64,000 bases of DNA, from positions 62,001 to 126,000 of the forward strand of contig NZ_JAUCZG010000001.1 of NCBI RefSeq assembly GCF_030373225.1. The letters are read 5' to 3'. The translations under genes were made by a program, and so were the position numbers. Below the pieces are notes generated by a model. That model was not told the origin of the DNA and made no database searches. It was given only the letters and a program-made list of their open reading frames with translations. This DNA is from Hydrogenophaga sp. (GTDB lineage Bacteria; Pseudomonadota; Gammaproteobacteria; Burkholderiales; Burkholderiaceae_C). The stretch's first letter is position 1, and every line of letters starts with the position of its first letter. Below, piece after piece: positions 62,009 to 64,000 of the stretch.

Positions 62009-62069
62009 GCGCCGCGCCGGGTCGCCCCAAGCCGGCTCGCACCGCAGCGCGCAGCACGGAGGTTTTCCG
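62009..62069 (+). repeat. GC-rich spacer between hisD and hisC
   Basis: This 61-base spacer has GCCGCGCCGGGTCGCCCC, then CAAGCCGGCTCGCACCGC, and ends in the strong ribosome-binding site GGAGG before hisC. I recall similar text between genes in Comamonadaceae, but this was not searched. Confidence 0.4.
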
Positions 62070-63158
62070 ATGAGCGTGAATCCACTGGGCGTGATCCGCC
62101 AGGACGTGCAGTCCATGCATGCCTACGCGGTGCAGGACGCTGCCGGCATGGTCAAACTCGACGCGATGGAAAACCCGTTCGCATTGCCGCCCGGGTTGCA
62201 GGCTGCGCTCGGTACCCGCCTGGGCGCCGTGGCGGTGAACCGCTACCCTGGCCCGCGCATCGACGATCTGAAGGTCGCGCTGGCCCGCTACGTGGACCTG
62301 CCCGCCGGCTGCAGCCTGATGCTCGGCAATGGTTCGGACGAACTGATTTCGCTGCTGACCCTGGCCTGCGACCTGCCGGGTGCGACCGTGCTGGCGCCGT
62401 TGCCGGGTTTTGTGATGTATGCCATGAGCGCGCAGCTGCAGGGTTTGAAGTTTGTGGGTGTGCCGCTCACGACCGACTTCGAACTCGATGAGACCGCCAT
62501 GCTGGCTGCGATGCGTGAGCACAAGCCCGCCATCACCTACATCGCCTATCCCAACAACCCCACGGCCAACCTGTGGAGTGCCGACACCATTCGCCGCCTG
62601 ATCGCCGAGGCGGGCAGTTTCGGCGGCCTGGTGGTGATGGACGAGGCCTACCAGCCGTTCTCCAGCAGCAGCTGGATCGACGAGATCCGTTCGGATCCGT
62701 TGGCCAATGCCAATGTGCTGCTCATGCGCACGCTCTCCAAGTTCGGCCTGGCCGGCGTGCGCCTGGGCTACATGCTCGGGCCACAGGCACTGGTGCAGGA
62801 AATCGACAAGCTGCGCCCGCCCTACAACGTGAGCGTGCTCAATGCCGAGTGCGCGCTGTTCGCGCTCGAGCATGCCGAAGTGTTCGCGCAGCAGGCGTTG
62901 CAGATCTGCGAGCAGCGTGCGGTCTTGCTCGAGGCCTTGCACCGGATACCGGGCTTTCAAGCCTTCCCCAGCCAGGCCAACATGGTGCTGGTGCGTGTGC
63001 CTGATGCGCAACGTTGTTTTGACAAGCTCAAGGCCCAGGGCATTCTGGTGAAGAATGTTTCTAGAATGCACCCACTGCTGACTCACTGTCTGCGGCTGAC
63101 GGTGGGCACACCGTCGGAGAATGCCCTGCTGATCCGCGCCCTTCAGACCCCTCCATGA
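62070..63158 (+). CDS. hisC: Histidinol-phosphate aminotransferase
   Basis: A protein of 362 residues, class I/II aminotransferase fold. It has [27 protein letters not shown] and the pyridoxal-phosphate Lys224 in [15 protein letters not shown]. It converts imidazole-acetol phosphate to histidinol phosphate. The start at 62070 has GGAGG eight bases upstream; longer in-frame starts fall in hisD. It overlaps hisB by four bases. Confidence 0.95.
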   Translation: MSVNPLGVIRQDVQSMHAYAVQDAAGMVKLDAMENPFALPPGLQAALGTRLGAVAVNRYPGPRIDDLKVALARYVDLPAGCSLMLGNGSDELISLLTLACDLPGATVLAPLPGFVMYAMSAQLQGLKFVGVPLTTDFELDETAMLAAMREHKPAITYIAYPNNPTANLWSADTIRRLIAEAGSFGGLVVMDEAYQPFSSSSWIDEIRSDPLANANVLLMRTLSKFGLAGVRLGYMLGPQALVQEIDKLRPPYNVSVLNAECALFALEHAEVFAQQALQICEQRAVLLEALHRIPGFQAFPSQANMVLVRVPDAQRCFDKLKAQGILVKNVSRMHPLLTHCLRLTVGTPSENALLIRALQTPP

Positions 63159-63784
63159 CCTCCACGCCTTCCGCATCCGCCCCCGCAGGACCCTTTGACC
63201 GCGTCGCGTTCGTGCAACGCAACACCTCGGAAACGCAGATCGGCGTGCGTGTGAACCTCGACGGCACCGGTGCCGCCACCCTGGTCACCGGCATCGGCTT
63301 TTTTGACCACATGCTCGACCAGATTGCCCGCCATGGCTTGATCGACCTCGAGATCAACGCCGTGGGCGACCTGCACATCGACGGCCACCACACGGTGGAA
63401 GACGTGGGCATCACGCTCGGCCAGGCCTTTGCGCAGGCGGTGGGCGACAAAAAGGGCATTCGCCGCTACGGGCACGCTTATGTTCCCCTCGATGAAGCGC
63501 TCTCGCGCGTCGTCATCGACTTCTCCGGCCGTCCGGGCCTGCACATGCGCGTGCCGTTCAAAAGCGGCATGGTCGGCGGCTTCGACACCCAGCTCGCATT
63601 TGAATTCTTCCAGGGCTTCGTCAACCACGCGGGTGTCACCCTGCACATCGACAACCTGCACGGCGAGAACGCCCACCATCAGGCCGAAACCGTGTTCAAG
63701 GCATTTGCGCGCGCCCTGCGCATGGCGCTGGAGCGCGATCCGCGCATGGGCGACGTGATTCCCTCGACCAAAGGTTCGTTGTAA
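63155..63784 (+). CDS. hisB: Imidazoleglycerol-phosphate dehydratase
   Basis: A protein of 209 residues, the single-function form without the phosphatase domain found in E. coli. Metal-binding motifs [25 protein letters not shown] and the late [15 protein letters not shown] are present. It dehydrates imidazoleglycerol phosphate. The start overlaps the hisC stop (ATGA). Confidence 0.96.
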   Translation: MTSTPSASAPAGPFDRVAFVQRNTSETQIGVRVNLDGTGAATLVTGIGFFDHMLDQIARHGLIDLEINAVGDLHIDGHHTVEDVGITLGQAFAQAVGDKKGIRRYGHAYVPLDEALSRVVIDFSGRPGLHMRVPFKSGMVGGFDTQLAFEFFQGFVNHAGVTLHIDNLHGENAHHQAETVFKAFARALRMALERDPRMGDVIPSTKGSL

Positions 63785-63797
63785 CCCTTCCCCGGCC

Positions 63798-64000
63798 ATG
63801 AAACGCAAGACAGTCGCCGTGGTGGACTACGGCAGCGGCAACCTGCGCTCCGTGTCGCAAGCCGTGCAGCATGTGGCGCGCAGCGAAGACGTCGAGGTGC
63901 TGGTCACCTCGCGCGCGCAAGACGTGCTGGACGCCGACCGTGTGGTGCTGCCCGGTCAAGGCCACATGGCCGACTGCATGAACGAGCTCGCCGCCTCCGG
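63798..64000 (+). CDS. hisH: Imidazole glycerol phosphate synthase glutaminase subunit HisH (3' truncated by window end)
   Basis: About 67 N-terminal residues are visible, and the frame is open to the window end. MKRKTVAVVDYGSGNLRSVSQ and RVVLPGQGHMADCMNELA match the start of the HisH glutaminase, which supplies ammonia to HisF. The catalytic Cys-His-Glu triad lies beyond the window. It starts 13 bases after hisB and continues the his cluster. Confidence 0.9.
   Translation, partial: MKRKTVAVVDYGSGNLRSVSQAVQHVARSEDVEVLVTSRAQDVLDADRVVLPGQGHMADCMNELAAS

Noticed and set aside
58610..62116. Long minus-strand open frames opposite murA and hisGD
   Set aside because: They are mirror frames of strongly coding genes in a high-GC genome. 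No domain pattern or start signal supports them.

Overview
This GC-rich 64 kb window is dense with genes and looks like the chromosome of a betaproteobacterium of the order Burkholderiales, most likely family Comamonadaceae (Hydrogenophaga/Acidovorax-like). This is inferred from the protein families, the gene order (mla-yadGH-ibaG-murA-his; engB / cytochrome c4-resB-ccsB; lysA-lptM / cyaY / mrcA / pilMNOPQ-aroKB-dgt; gltBD) and GC-rich intergenic repeats. No search was run. No tRNA, rRNA, CRISPR array or prophage was seen. The only mobile-type gene is one REP-associated tyrosine transposase.

Layout. 1-1.9 kb: end of an outer-membrane porin with its terminator, a secreted ComEA-like helix-hairpin-helix protein, and a divergent DUF3047 lipoprotein. 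2.0-10.6 kb: a peptide-type ABC importer operon with two paralogous solute-binding proteins, two permeases, two ATPases and an embedded M20 amidohydrolase, which suggests import and hydrolysis of an amide or peptide substrate. 10.8-13.3 kb: a secreted protein of unknown function, then hexR divergent from transaldolase with a HexR-like operator between them. 13.3-15.7 kb: a large inverted repeat, a two-way terminator, and groESL behind a perfect CIRCE element. 15.8-24.3 kb: a DUF2254 membrane protein, an SDR oxidoreductase, a soluble PAS histidine kinase, metK, two lipid A-type acyltransferases and an alpha/beta hydrolase. 24.3-31.4 kb: engB, cytochrome c4, the system II cytochrome c assembly pair resB-ccsB, and the methionine sulfoxide repair pair msrPQ. 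31.4-35.7 kb: lysA, lptM, cyaY and mrcA. 35.9-43.9 kb: pilMNOPQ (type IV pilus alignment and secretin), aroK, aroB and dgt, tightly packed. 43.9-52.4 kb: an MFS transporter, the transposase and gltBD. 52.5-64 kb: mlaFEDACB, an ABC-2 exporter, ibaG, murA and hisGDCBH (hisH is cut by the window end), which read as one long co-oriented cluster.

Functional themes are envelope building (porin, mla, murA, mrcA, lipid A acyltransferases, lptM), nitrogen and amino-acid metabolism (gltBD, his, lysA, aroKB, metK), and periplasmic redox (cytochrome c assembly, msrPQ). Most of the window is conserved housekeeping DNA. The less ordinary observations are the layout of the peptide-importer operon, the hexR/tal operator, the 83-bp palindrome beside groEL, a possible small RNA between cytochrome c4 and resB, the transposase with imperfect inverted repeats at its flanks, the terminator abutting mlaF, and the GC-rich repeats between genes of the murA-his cluster. 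I found no convincing wholly new multi-gene system.
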